The position numbers were made by a program, and so were the translations under genes. Below, piece after piece: positions 12,020 to 25,209 of a stretch of DNA of 64,000 nucleotides. This DNA is from Spirometra erinaceieuropaei (Eukaryota > Platyhelminthes > Cestoda > Diphyllobothriidea > Diphyllobothriidae): assembly GCA_902702965.1 (NCBI GenBank), contig CACRXP010000185.1, positions 850,682 through 914,681 on the forward strand, given 5' to 3'. Positions within the stretch are counted from its first letter, which is position 1, and the number at the start of each line of letters is the position of its first letter. The notes below the pieces were generated by a model, which was not told where the DNA came from, did no database searches, and worked only from the letters and a program-made list of their open reading frames with translations.

Positions 12020-12613
12020 CTTTCCGTTTTTAAAAACTTTCTCAATTCTCGAATAATTTTCTAGTCGTTCCTATTGTTACACTTTTATTCAGGGTTTTCA
12101 AACAACATGCTGCACATATTTCGTCAATAAATATCCCACTTCCCTATGATGTTAGAGGGATGACATATAGAGCACATAAATTTGTGCAGTGGACGTGGAT
12201 CAGATTGGAAAGTAGCATTAATAAACGTGCTGATAGGATGCAGTATGAATAAACGTTTTACGCTCTTACAAAATCTCATAAAAGTTATCTAAATTGAAAG
12301 GCACCATCACTTCAGGTAGACAATTTGTAGACGTCGTGATCGACTACCAAACGAGTGCAATAGAAAATTTTTGTGCATGTTTTCTATAAAATATATTTGA
12401 AAGTCAGTGGGAAAATTTATACTAATTAAGTAACCATTTATGCAGACTTTAGTCATTGCAGACGACCCAAGCGGAGCTCATTCAAAAGTCAGCATCCTGG
12501 TGTGAATTAAACATCTTGGTGTCATGCTGCATGATAATTATTATTTCTATCCTACTTAACTAATCTTTTTAAATCGAAAACATATTTCCGGATTTCGGTT
12601 AAGATTTCATGAG
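12020..12613. mobile_element. Fold-back MITE, truncated copy D
   Basis: The right part of the fold-back family only. It begins with sequence matching copy C from about 33295 (TTCTCGAATAATTTT, then ATTCAGGGTTTTCAAAC). It ends with a diverged inverted terminus, ATTTCCGGATTTCGGTTAAG then ATTTCATGAG. The left third and the outermost terminal bases are missing, so no target duplication can be seen. It is more diverged than copies A-C and probably older. Confidence 0.65.
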
Positions 12614-12699
12614 ACAGAAGCTATCATCAAAAAGGTTCATGCAAGGTCTGGATGAAAGACGGCAGTTTGATCATGAGGGACGGAAGACATTTTAATGAT

Positions 12700-13410
12700 T
12701 GGTGTCGTGTCTGTCGAATAGGCACAGACGACAGCTAAATTCGCGCTCAATGAGGACCGCAAAAGCATGTTGGGGCTCCTGGCACTGGGTTACCGGTCAC
12801 AACGCAGTGGATTCACAAATGAGAAGCCAGGATGATACAGAAATTAAATGTACGGTCTCAGAAGGGGCAGGTTGGAACTCAATACACATTGCTGGTTGAA
12901 GGGGCGATTGTGGAGACAGTGGGCAGGGTGCCAAGGGTGTCATCACTGGTGATACGGTTGGTGGGGGTATTCTGTGAATTGGGAGGTAAGTTTGTCGTGT
13001 TGAAATTATAATCTGTCTGGAGATGGCCTACAGGGCCAATCCGTAACTTGGATGTCCGCTGGCAATATGGGCATGATTGTTGCTCTTGGGTGACTGTGCG
13101 CAAAATAGCAGACTGCGGAGACTGCAGTGGAGGTTTCGGATATTGTTTCGACTACATATTTTGCGCCCACCAGCGACGGTAAGCGAACCAACGACGTATT
13201 TTACTGGGACGCTTATAGAGCACTTTTATAGCCCCTGATGGGTAAGCAGTGCATCCATAAAAGTAGCTGTTGGGACATGTCGGACAGCTGTTGACATCCG
13301 CCGAGAATCACGACTGCCCAAGCCCTCAAACTGGCCTGGGCCGCCTGCGGGATTTAAGGTCGTCCTCTCTGTAGCTCTTTTTGCGTGAGGGTAGGTAGGG
13401 CGGATAGGGG
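12700..13410 (-). pseudogene. LINE 3'-end fragment with zinc fingers (second fragment)
   Basis: Minus-strand translation gives a zinc-finger motif starting CPYCQRT and ending GPVGHLQTD (13012-13073). After a Thr/Ser/Pro-rich linker comes a second motif, VPTCPF, stop, DRTFNF, then SHL, stop, IH (12806-12870), leading into NPVPGAPT. The order and spacing match the zinc-finger tail of the LINEs at 14.2-15.4 kb and 61.6-62.1 kb. The segment upstream (to about 13410) may be the end of the reverse-transcriptase frame but is too decayed to be sure. Stops and frameshifts show it is dead. Confidence 0.55.
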
Positions 13411-14179
13411 TTATTAAAGGATGTGTGGGGTTTGAAGACGCACAGACACCAGATGCCCTCATCTGATTTAGCTCATCGGTCAGTGATAGTTACGGGGGTA
13501 TGCCGCTGTGTTAGACCCGGCTTCATGGAGCCACAGACGAGGGCTAGATGCCGTGACCCGGTTGGAGTAGAGGTATCCGGCAGGTTCATCGATGAGATCG
13601 TTGGACATCGTCAGCGGATAGTTGATTAGAACTTTCTAGCACCGTGGTCGTGTGTGCACTAACGGGTCTGGATGGTGTCCCTTATTCCATGTGTTCGTGC
13701 GCAGTAACTGAACAACTCGTCTACACGCACCACATATGAGCTGCTTTCAGCTAAGTGCGGTAGGCTACAAAAAGAGTGGTTCGGATATTACACGGATGAG
13801 AATACCCTAAGGCTGCCATGAGGAGGGACCATGGAGCCCGACTCCCAGTCCTCCAGTCGTCAAAATGCCTCAATGAGGACCAGATTATGCGTTAGTTGTA
13901 AACCGTATAAACTACGACTTTTTTCGTTTCGTGGTAGATCCAAGCAAGTTCAATTTATTATAATAAGGAATGCGCTGGCGCTATGGGGACAGATTTTTCA
14001 GTATCATTCTCGTTTTTTATCCCTCTCTCATGCTCCAGTTGATTATTCAAGCCTTTCAAGCAACTGGTGATGAGATTGGATGCAGTGGCTGACAAGGTTC
14101 GACAGTCCGTCCGTGTGAGTCACACGCAACCTGGTGCCCACTTCGCGTGCAAGATCTCGTCAGAGGAAATGCTCTCTAC

Positions 14180-15390
14180 CCGAATGAGTTTGTCATACTC
14201 AGGTATGCGAAGATTCGCCTCCCATATCGGCGATGGAAAGCGGATTGTATGCTTGCTGCGAGAGAGGGGTTTGGGCTGCTAGAAAAAATGTTATCTATAC
14301 GCAAGGTGTGTGGTGGGTTCATATGGAGCCTACAAGTTATATGCTTAGGGGAGGATGTGATGATGGAGTCTTGAACATGGTTTTTGTCGAAGACGCACAG
14401 TGCAAATAGGGTAATACGGTGGTTGAGCCTCCGAAGATACTGTGAACGGGTAATAAGAGAGCAGAGCGCGAATGTCAGGGTTACAGGCACCACCTTACGG
14501 GTATCTGTGCGACGGGTCCGCAGGCGACCGACCGGGTCGATGCGGGATTTAAGTGTGCAGTGACAGGAAGTGCAGTATGGGACTTTTATGACTGGGTTGG
14601 TGATGACAGTGGCTGTGCAGACGATGTTGAAAATGTTGGCGATGGCGACTTTGGGGTTGCTGGAATTATTGGTGTTGAAGCTTGAAGACTTTGAGAGCGT
14701 AGTAATGTTGCGGTATCGCTGTCATGTATGTGCATAATGCCAATAAGACACAAGCGGTGTCCGAATTTCCTAGTGTAATCTGGTCTGGAGAGCTTGTTTG
14801 AAGAGTAAATGTCGGAGCTACGGACACTGATTTGTCTGTCTCCGTGCGATGGATTTGCAAGTGACTGATCATATCGATGTGCAATTCAAATGTGTGATCG
14901 CACGGGGGATGGATTGGAACTGAGTCCACGTTACTGATAGTAGGGACAATGGTAGTGGCGTTTTACAGAGTGGTAGGAATGTCCTCACCGACACTGCTAG
15001 AGGTGGCAGTATTAATGAGGTTTTGTGAGACGAAAGATAGTTTAGTTTTGTTGACTCTGCACCAGGTGGGCAGATGTCCAGAAAGGCTTCTTCGTGACAA
15101 AAACGCCCGTTTACAGACTGGACACAATTGCAGGGTTTAAGCGCCTGTGTTATCGATCCGCAGCACTTCAGTTTTGTGGAACTCGTTTTACTTTGGTTGT
15201 AGCTGTTCGATTGGTTTTGAAGATGGCAGTGTGTTACGCCTGTCCATCTTTAACAAGGTTCGGGCAAGTCTGAGGGTTGAATTTCCATTGTTTGAGAGAG
15301 GTATTCAAGGTGTCAGTTTAGTAAAGTTTTGGTCCTTCCTGTCTGCGCCTCACACACAACCGCACGCATAAATGTTCGCCCTTCAACTTT
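14180..15390 (-). pseudogene. LINE 3'-end fragment with three zinc-finger motifs
   Basis: Read on the minus strand from 15390 downward. It starts with a decayed segment (RRQEGPKLY, stop, TDTLNTSLKQWKFNP, then TCPNLVKDGQA) followed by TNRTATTKVKR. This corresponds to the region just after the reverse transcriptase in this LINE family. Three finger-like motifs follow. Finger 1 (15059-15129) reads CPVCKRAF then SGHLPTWC, a C2HC type. Finger 2 (14849-14908) reads PPCDHTF then SHLQIHRTET, with its first Cys lost. Finger 3 (14510-14574) reads CTSCHCTLKSRIDPVGRLRT, with its last His replaced by Arg. Thr/Ser-rich linkers separate them. Stops occur between segments, so this is a relic. Confidence 0.65.
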
Positions 15391-15399
15391 CAGAGTCCA

Positions 15400-18300
15400 C
15401 TTTTGAGATTGCATGTGCAAACCGTGAGCAGCATTCTTTCAAAACTCATGGTGACAGAAATGCGACGTTGAAATAACGATCAAGTAAAGGATGTCGATTG
15501 CAAAAGCAGCTATAACGAGAAAACTGGAAGGTATCGTTCCAGAGCAGAGATTAAGTCGTCGTTGCATCAACGAAAAAAGCCCCCAGCCGTCCACCACTGA
15601 GACTGTCGCCATAATAATTAAAAGTATTTAGTATTATTGATCAGGGTGTATGTCAGATGACTTACAAACTCTTATCAGGATGCAACCGCATTCAGTCAGT
15701 TGGATAAGCACTTTGCACTCATAAATTCTGTTCAGCACAACAAATCGGCCGTACTTTTCTCTGCCAACACGAAATGAGGGGTATCGTGCGGTTTCGTTGA
15801 CTTTTTGCCAAAAATCAAAAGAGGCAGTCGCGTGTCATCCGCGGGGATGAAAACAACTGACAGTAGACACTGACTGTAAACGCTGACTGCTACCGGTTGC
15901 ATTTATAATAAAGGAATATGTGAATTATATTTATTTTGATGGACGATAGAACAGAAAACTAGGGTTTAAGCCAAGCGAGGTCATACAGAGGACACTAAAC
16001 AGTTATCCGACTGTAGACCGGCATTAAGTAAATGAAGGAATGGTGCGACTGAAGTTTGTTCTTAATGTTGATTTATCATACTACATCAGAAGTTTGTCGC
16101 ACTGGTTCGAGAAGGCGCTCCTTCAACTAACTCCTTGCAGAATAAAGCCGAGATGTTCATCCTCTCTTTTCCCTCCTCTTCCTTCCCCCCCTCCTCAATT
16201 TGTTCGCTGCTACATGAAATACGGACACGAATGCACGCAGAGGAACTTTAAAAATGAAAAAACAAAGCTCCTGGAGTTGGACGCGAAGGTCATGGCTTTA
16301 TGAAGTCTGTCCTAAAGTTGAAAAGATTGTTTGAGGCGAAGGCAATAAATGTCCGCGAAATCATCACAGAAGGCCCATACCGTAAACCAGTAACAGTGTC
16401 GGATGTAAAATTTGATAGGACAGCCCATCCACTACTCTCATAATGCAGATGCTAAAAAGGCCCACAAACGTGTTCAGCTTTCATTTTCGGGTAGGTAGGT
16501 GAAAAGATGCGGTTTTGCGGTTGAAGTATTTAATTCTGACCTTTGTGGAAAAGTTGGATCTGAACCAAATAACCCTGGTTTCGGAACCCGATCCAGACGA
16601 CATTTTAAGGTGTATTTATCTTGTCAAATATCCCTTGGGCTCAAATGTTAAAAAACTGCTTGAAAATTAAATCATACCTTCACATCTCATTATTTTTACC
16701 TATTTTATGCCCCTTTAACGAAAGCTCTATTAGCTAATGACGAAAACCCCTTTTTCGATAATCTTGTGGCTTTGAAACTCTTTTCTCGTTTGCAAAATTA
16801 CACTGTGACCTGCATTTGCTTAAAGTGCGTTCGAAATAAGTTTCTTTTTCATCTGCTTCCAGTTTTCTAACAGTCAGCACATCGGCTTAGAAATAATGAC
16901 AGAAAAGTTCAGGGATAGGCAATTAGGTCATGGGAAATGTCTTCAAAGTTTTCTACCGAACCCTATTAAAATAATCGCCAAACCACTGAGAATACTCTAA
17001 ATGTTCGTTGCACGAAAAAACGCAAAGGTCAAACCCTCGCGTCTAAGTAAGAAATATTAGTTTGTGGTTGTTCATTGCCAAAACAACATGACATTAAATG
17101 GGAGTGCGTTTTATTATCATAGACCGCATTTCATGGAGAAAATACTTCACTCCTCGACGTTGTTAAGCGCTCCTTGCAAAAATATGACCTTGTTATTTGT
17201 CTTTGCTTAATATCATAGGAGAAAAAATAAAATTTACAGACACTTTATCACCTAAATAGGCCAAGCGTGGCCGCAATTTGCACGCAGCCCAATTTAATAG
17301 GTTAGGGTGGCGAAAAATGTGGCTGATCTTGCACGAAAAGCAAATATTTACATTATCGGTTGCATACTAAATTCCCACCGTAAATGCTTTGGGCCAGCGG
17401 TTTAGAACTTGCTTAAAAGGGACGGTTGCTTTTAATTTCTACAATAATGATTGAAAAAGAGAGAGAATGCTCTTTATTTAAGGAATTTAATATCAAAATT
17501 CCAGCGAAAACTTTCTTCATGCATTGTGACCAGGATACAGATAAATAAATGGCAACAGACTTAATGGGCATATGTAGAATTGCATGACCACTATGGTGAC
17601 ACCTTTAACCTCATTTTCTGGATTGTCAGTCGACACGCCAGATTTCGTGAAAAAGGGCATTGCGGATACTTGATATGCCAGTGTGAGACATGAGATATAC
17701 CAGAAGCCACGGCGATTGAGATGAAAAGATATCGTAACATTTAGTTAAAAGTGAGGGGGATGAATATCATCATCAAATTCCTGTCAAAACTGCTTAACCT
17801 ATACAAAATGTCACTATATTATGACACAAACTAAAGAGACGCAAGACACATGGGCACCAGAAGATAGCTCCAGAGGTCACATCTTGAAATGAGCGTATCC
17901 GTCCTAAGCACAACAAACAAAAGAACAGGACGACCGTAATGAATGTCAAGACGGATGCAGACATCTATAAGTTGCCAGATCTAGGGCTGAGGGGGTGGTG
18001 CTGTGGAAATGTATTAAACTCGTCCAAACACTTTACTAAAGATGATTTCTATATGAAGGATGAATGAGAGATTAGAGAACAGCACAACACCCGGAAGGAA
18101 GATACTCAGTTAGGAAGATATCAAAGGATTCGCGACTTTCAGTTATTATGAAGAAGAGCCGATTGTTGACTGAAAACCTAGACAAAACTGGGTACGGAAG
18201 GCAGAGTAGTCAGCAAGTCGGGAAAAGTCCAAACAGAGAAATTACATTCAGGTGTTTGCTCAAGGAAACGGTAGCGCGGAACACTACTGAAGTCACAGAA

Positions 18301-21060
18301 GTAATCAAAAAACGTACACGCCTACCAGAAGAGCAACTACGTTCATGGTAATGGGTCTGACTTTATAAGTAAAATTCAACGTCCGAGAAGTTGTGAATGA
18401 AAGACATAATAAAGTCAAGGACAACTTCTTCAGCGAACTTGAAAAACACGGATGAACACAGCTGGATAGAAGGATTTAGAACCAAAATCATCACAATTTC
18501 TAGAGATAAGGGGATGCTGACACTAGGTGGGTAGATGAAAAACACGTTAATAAAAATGCGTCAAAACGGATGCTGCCTGAGTGATACAGGACGTAGAGGG
18601 AAATATTATTGAAAAACCATCTGGTGCGGCAGTTACTGAATTACGGACTTTTCCAAGAAGTTTCTCCATTGCGACCACGAACACGGGTCAGAAAGCACAT
18701 GGTGATAGTGAAAGGAGGTTTGAGAAAAGACTGAACTCAGTGGTAATAAAGATGAAATTAACGTAAACATGTACCAGCGCGCAGTGTTGGCCAGTGCGAC
18801 GCTTAAGAGTCGCCTGTATATCGGCACAAGAAAGAAGAAGAAAAGGGGTGCAAGGAAAGAAGAAAGTTGAACAGAATACAGATCATCTGGTCTGAGAGTC
18901 TCAACTTTTATTGGGACGTTAACACATTTTAGGCCGTCACGTCAGCTCGCTTTGTACTAGAGTTCCTCTCCACGTCTTTTAATCTTAATGTACGGAAATA
19001 ATTTTGCCAAACCCAACCATAATAGTTTCAAAAAACAACCAATATCACAAAAATCATGAAGAAGTGCTGCGGGGGTAATTTGAACATGATTGGATGCTAA
19101 AAAGTTCACGAAAAATAAAGATAATAACAGTTTCAGAACTCTGCAACAAACGAAGTTTTTTTCGGGGCAGTGCGGCAAATCGTAATTCACCTCATGGGTG
19201 CAACTATTAGTACGGAATTAGAAGTGGAATGGAATTCTTTTATAAACCTAGTAAGACAGAGTGGTCTAAACTAGACAGTGTTCTTTTTAAACGCAAGAAG
19301 CTTAGGATGGTTAATTGAAGTGTAGGTGAGAGAGGCGTCGGCACTAATATCAAAGTGTACAAGGTATGCAAGTCTTAAGCGCGATTTTCCAACCTGACCG
19401 GTGTTTTCCTATCTAAAGGCATTTATAGATGTAGACACTATAAATATAGAACAGGATGACCACAAAAATAATATACCTATTGGCTGCACAATGCAGCTAA
19501 CGGCATCATGAATAATTATCAGTGAGATTGATGTCAAATTTACGCGAGCTTTTAATTATTTAAAAAGGGTACCAGCCTAGCGCACACTACCACAGTCCAT
19601 ACAAACAAAACAGAGAAGTAAAACGGTTGCGCAATTATAAGAATGCTCACGTATATAGAGGAAAGAAAGTGTGACTGCTCAGTTTTATAAGTCCACCAAA
19701 AGACACTTCTAATCATACGTCTAGTACTTGTTTTAGCAATGTGATCGTTTGTATACAACTTCTTGTCAAGGGATGTTTTCAAATGAAGGGGTTTTGCATA
19801 ACTTGCCAATTTTTGGCAGGCCTCTTCGGTTAAATGAGACAGGACAGTTCCCCCAAGAGATATTTCGACGTTGTGGAATCCCGGAATGATCTTCAGATGG
19901 CATGCCTGATCAGTCGGTCTGCGTATCTGGGTTTCACAATGCGAAATTATTATCTAGACGTATTGAATAAACATGATTTTTGTCGGCAATGGTGGGTTAT
20001 AGGGCCCTAGGATAAGTCGCCAGCCACTGGTCCGTCTCTTAAGGGGAATGACGGTAATGAGAGTTTTACAGGTGGGGCAGCGTGGCGTAGGATGGAAGGC
20101 GAAATTCAAGGAAGCGCAGAAAATAACCGAATTTCGGCAATGAAACTTAATTTGCGCTGCTGCAACGGAGGGATAGCGCGGTATGTTCAAATCTGGCCCG
20201 ACAGCCAGAGCGATTCCAGCCAATATGAACGGTAAGTGATGTTTCCACTTCCATTGTTTTTAGTGTACGTGCTTGTGTTGTCAATGAATGACAGCGAATC
20301 CAAATCAGCCAATCTCAGAATGCGGCACGAAACCGGAGTAATGTAAGAGTTAACAAACACCGTTGTACGCTATTAAAGACTCCTGATGCAAAGTGAAGGA
20401 AAATGTTTAAAAGGCAAATTTACAGAAACATAAGCTGTGTAAGCGTAACTGGCAAGCTATTTATGTAGGTATTGAAAAATCCAAAGAAAATAATCGAAGA
20501 CAGCAGCGTAAATACGAGATATTTATTGAAGAAGAGCACTTTTAAGGTAATTATTCCTGCTCCTATAATTGCGGACTATCAGCAACGGCAAACAGAACAA
20601 ATACACCCACGCACCCAGGTTGACGTATGAAAACTAATAAAGTAATGGAAGTTATCAATTCAGAGAGGATTGTCGAATACTCTTAGGTCAGGGGACTACT
20701 GTCAACGGTACTAACTTCCCAATGAAGACACCAAGTGCCGCTGCGAGTCAGGAAGCACAGGATGGACGGCTATGTTTTCCGGTTTTCATGATGAAGAAAG
20801 TGGAGAGCAGTTGGAACGGGCTCGGTGTATGAGGGGAGCTGATCAAAAATCGAAACAATCATCAATATTTGGCTGGCACTTTTGCAGGGAACGGGGCTCA
20901 TTAAGCGTAAAGATGTTGCTGTGGTTGGGCTTGAACGCCATGGGCTAAAGGAAGCATGGAGAATCTTCCTGTCGCATATTGCAAAAGCCTACGTAGCGTA
21001 GCAGCAGCGGCGGCTGGCATATCCTAAATAAAGGAGTATTAAATGTAAAGGGTCTATCAC
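15400..21060. other. Gene-free stretch
   Basis: Further decayed LINE sequence may continue just above 15.4 kb, but I could not align it. The rest is AT-rich with frames of at most about 90 codons (for example 18148-18351, 19552-19809, 19954-20223), none with a recognisable domain. Confidence 0.4.
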
Positions 21061-21064
21061 CGGC

Positions 21065-21745
21065 CTGCAAATGAGTGTCTGCATATAAAGTCGGTTCGAA
21101 CCAACTGCCTTATAATTTCCTTGAGCTAGGTCCCGGTTATATAAATTTTGAGTGCAGGGAAGTGTCCGCATCCTCCCCTGTACATGGAGAGAGCCGGGTT
21201 AGTACGACGCTTCTCGACCTCTTCAGCTAAGTTCAAGTGAGGTAATAGCGGAGAGCAGGGTAGTGTCTGCAAAGGCCTCACTACATAGGCAGGGCCGGGA
21301 TGGTACGATAGATTCTCTCCTGTATGAATTAAGATCAAGGGATGCTCACCTTCACTGACATAGGTTCAAAGAAAGTAAATGCGGAGTGCAGGGTAGTATC
21401 CGCGTTCGCCTCGATACCGGTAGGGAACCGCAGTGTCAAGATCGCTTCTAGACTGTCTGAGCTAAAGTCAAGGAAGGTAATAGTTAAGAGCAGTGTCCGC
21501 ACTCGCCTCGATACATGGAGGGAGCCGGGACGGTAGGGTCGCTCCTCGATTCTACGGGATAAACTCAATTCAAGCAAATGCGGATTGCAAGGCATTATCC
21601 ACGTTCACCACGATATCGGCATGGGGCGAACGTGTCAAAATCGCTTATCGACTCTCTGAACTAATTTGAAGGCATGCAATAGCTGAGAGCAAGGTAGCGT
21701 CTGAACTGGCCTCGTTACATGGAGCGCCGAATGAACAAATAACTG
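21065..21745. repeat. Degenerate ~100-bp tandem repeat
   Basis: The motif GCAGGGTAGTGTCCGC plus CCTCGATACATGGAGGGAGC, CGATCGCTTCTCGACTCT and AGGTAATAGC recurs. Its GTGTCCGC-like core lies at 21162, 21263, 21396, 21493, 21594 and 21697, with spacings of about 101, 133, 97, 101 and 103 bp. A more diverged possible unit precedes these near 21071. The copies have drifted, so this is an old satellite-like array. Short frames inside it (21126-21338, 21335-21595) look alike because the DNA repeats and are not genes. Confidence 0.7.
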
Positions 21746-24700
21746 TGCTTACTGAAACAAGGGCAGTAGAAAGTTCAGTTCAGGAGAGTTTGCGTGAGAT
21801 CCTTAAACCTACCGTTACCATTTTCTCAAACCTGGGATTTGGCGGAGTTCAAATCGTAGTTTTCAAAAGAACACAATTTTCCAAATACAATCCCCGTCAA
21901 TGGTGAATGCGTCATGTTTTGGAACAGTGATTAAGTTTGTACGAACATTAAAAGGAGTAAGAAAGACAAATATATTTGTGTCTTGCCTGAGTAAAATATT
22001 CGCAAGTCTTCAATACCCTTTTAAGTCTGAAACTAGTTTTCCATGACTCATCGAATACTGTAAGGCTGCATGTCCCATAAGTAACAGCAGTTAACCGAAA
22101 GGAAAAGGAGAAAACTACAAATCACATAGCGTTTCTTACTTAGTAGCTTATAGGTTTATCCTTATTTCATTCATATGCGGACTACCATCAAATTCCAGCG
22201 AAAAATTGATGGTATATATGAGAACGTAGAAGAGTTTGACTAACTAGTACAGCCTTCAGGTGTGCCTGCGGTAGCTCGGTCGGCAGATTACCAGGAGATA
22301 ATTCGAGGCATGGACGATTCGATTCATTTTTACGACACTTGTTTGCTGGTCGTGAGGATCTTTCCATTCCCATTGGTTGCTGCAAGTAAATTCTCTAATT
22401 ATTAAATAATTGGACTGCTAGTACTACTTATGCAATCTCTCCTTCGACATATAAAGCATACCAGCTCTTCCACACTTATAATAGTGGTAATTAAATTACC
22501 CATCAATGGAAATATTTCCAAGTGGGCTTATCAATCCATTTGGGGATTTAGAAATCAAAGTTCTTATTTTGGTGTAGAGGTTTGAACAGACGGTAAGACA
22601 TACTCAATCGAGCACGTAACATCGGCATTCCTGTCAGGGAGATTTTGGCTTACACGAGGACAAGATTTATGTTATAGGTGGTTTTTAAAGGAGAAACTGG
22701 CAGAGGTGTTACCGCTGTATTTTCTAAGTAATTCAGATAAACACAATGGGTACCAGACGATTTAGAGCAACAAATAAAGTTATCGGCTTCTGTCATGCCA
22801 GTCGAAACATGTTCCTAAGAATATCCCGAATCACATGACGCCTCTTATAGAAAGCAGTCACGCAGATAAAATGCTGATGTAAACCGGATCCCATATATTT
22901 TTATTATCCCTTCAAAGTATTGTGATTGTATCTTAAATGGTTTCCTACCGATAGTACAGACCTATTACATATTTTTCATTGGAGAGTTCCAGTCTGATCT
23001 AAGCAGTTTGTATTTGTTCATTGTTTTTCGCATTAAGAGGCATTGCAGAGATATGTTATTTGGCCTACTCTTGTATCTTTGCATCTCAGGTAACATAGTC
23101 GTTTTTGCCTTTCATACAGTGACTTCCAGGACTCACAAAATCTAGAAGCCGCCAGAGATTGTTTCCACAGGAACCCCCCGCGTACATTCTTATTTTATGA
23201 ATGAACTTGCGCCGATATTTAGACGACTCGATCATATCCTACACACAAGTTGCAAATTATGTTTGGGTCTGCACATACAACTTGGTGATCCTAATACTGC
23301 TTTGCAATATTAAAATACTAACGATAAACGGTCTTAAAACCATTTGTTAAATAGAACTCTAACCAAAAATCATGTCAAAATGATAAACGGATTCTACAAA
23401 ATTTTGGAAATAACAGTATCTTACTTATTCAAAAGTTGTTGTTTCCGCCAATCTAAACTAGTTAAGGTACAACAACAGCTGAATAGTTACGCCAAGTGAG
23501 TAGTTTTTCTAGTGAAACGAACCATTCCGTTGTACAACCGTCAATACTCTGTCTTCCACTTCATGCAAAGTTTAAAGAAAGTACTTTCATTTTAAACAGC
23601 AGAAATTAACATAAGCATGCCGCAGCTCCAAACGATGAATGAGTAGTCATGGCATGACTGAAGCTCGCAACTCTGGCCTGAACTCAAACAATCAGCATAC
23701 CGCTTGCTATTCCACGTAGTAATGGCAAAACAGAAGTACCCACATCACAATTACAGTCCAAGAGTTTAGACGAAGAAACGCATGGTTAACTTGCTAGATC
23801 AGTCAACAATTTTGCCAAACATTCGAATACACATTTTACTCTCCCAGAATCAGCCTAAAAGTAACGGCGGCCTATTGATAAGTGAAACGTTTTAGTTTGT
23901 CTTTCAGACCAAAACACCCTTCCTAGATCGTCTGTTTCTATTGCTACACGGGATTCTGTCCTTCAGGTTAACAATATTAACATGTTCAGACGTTCATAAA
24001 AAAGCATCAGATGCTGCGATAGCAGTCGCTTCGACCTCATTTAACGCCTTCTTCGGCCAGTTATATTACAGATCAACAATTGCGATTGGGGACCCCAACG
24101 ATCGCGAACCGAAGATGATTATTCCGCAGAACTCTCAAGACATACTCATTAACACCAGCTATCATTAGAACTTTTGCCCCTGTGAGGAAAGCTGACGGAT
24201 CTAAAGTAAGATTTTTCTGCCTTAAAATTGATAGTGAATTTCTGGCGTCAATAAAGTCACAGTCGTATTTTACACAGTCTCCGACTGGACGGATGGGAGG
24301 CAGCAAACGGAAATCCACTAGTGTTTACAGGTAGATCCTTGAGACAGGAGAGACGTGAAACCGCTAACAGGACAACCACTTAAGCCAAAAGGAAAGAAAG
24401 CTTTTGACGCTCGTAGGTCGTGTGGTGCATGAAACACCTAATGGACAACAGCATCACCTGGAGACTACCGAGAAATGTTAGAATTTAGCCAACTAGAAGG
24501 GCAAAAAGAAAACTTCACTGAGCCAGAAAAGGCTGACACCCGAAAAGGCATAATTAATAGGATGAAGTAGAACAAAACTAAACAGTCCTTTCTTGGATTA
24601 TTTTCTCAAATGATCGGTGGGGAGCGGTATTTCCAGCACAGTTCATGTAAACCAAGAATTAGCTAACCATATACTTAAACGTCGTTTCGAACCACTTCAT

Positions 24701-25140
24701 AGCTGCCGAAATTGCGATAACTAATTTCTATCTTCGAAGGGCAGACTTCTCATATACTTCGAAATGTGCGGAGAGAGGTAAAAAGACACGAATATGCGAG
24801 CATTTAATACATAATGACCACCTATCGAGGATGTTTAAGAAATGGAGTAAGCAAAATAAATCGCGAACCCCAATAAGAAAACAAAGGATATTTGTTAACG
24901 TCTGTGCCCGAAGAACAGGACGCTGGTGCCGATATACGAAAAATTCCAGACACGATAGGTATCAGGGTGGGCTGCACATATCAAGATAAAACCATGTCAT
25001 AAATTTGTAGTACAAAAAACTCCCCCCCTCTCTCTCCCCCTCAGACAAAGGATGATTCCATGCTAATATCAAACTGTTTTGATTGCGGCGTGTAATAATT
25101 TGGTGGAGCATCTTGTGCAATCGATATCAAACAAAACTTG
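21746..25140. other. Gene-free stretch
   Basis: AT-rich, with frames no longer than about 81 codons and no domains. A pyrimidine-rich CT tract lies at about 25021-25043. Nothing else supportable. Confidence 0.4.
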
Positions 25141-25144
25141 CCTA

Positions 25145-25205
25145 GGTTTGGCAAGACTGGCTGATAACGGCCAATAAACTATTACGGTCTCCCTTATCTT
25201 AATCG
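25145..25205 (+). repeat. SINE tail fragment
   Basis: GACTGGCTGATAACGGCCAA followed by TAAACTATTACGGTCTCCC matches the body of the tRNA-derived SINE at 51278 (GACTGGCTGACGACGGCTAA, then TAAGCCAGAAACGACCATTCC). The tRNA head is missing, so this is a 5'-truncated or decayed copy. Confidence 0.5.
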
Positions 25206-25209
25206 AGAC

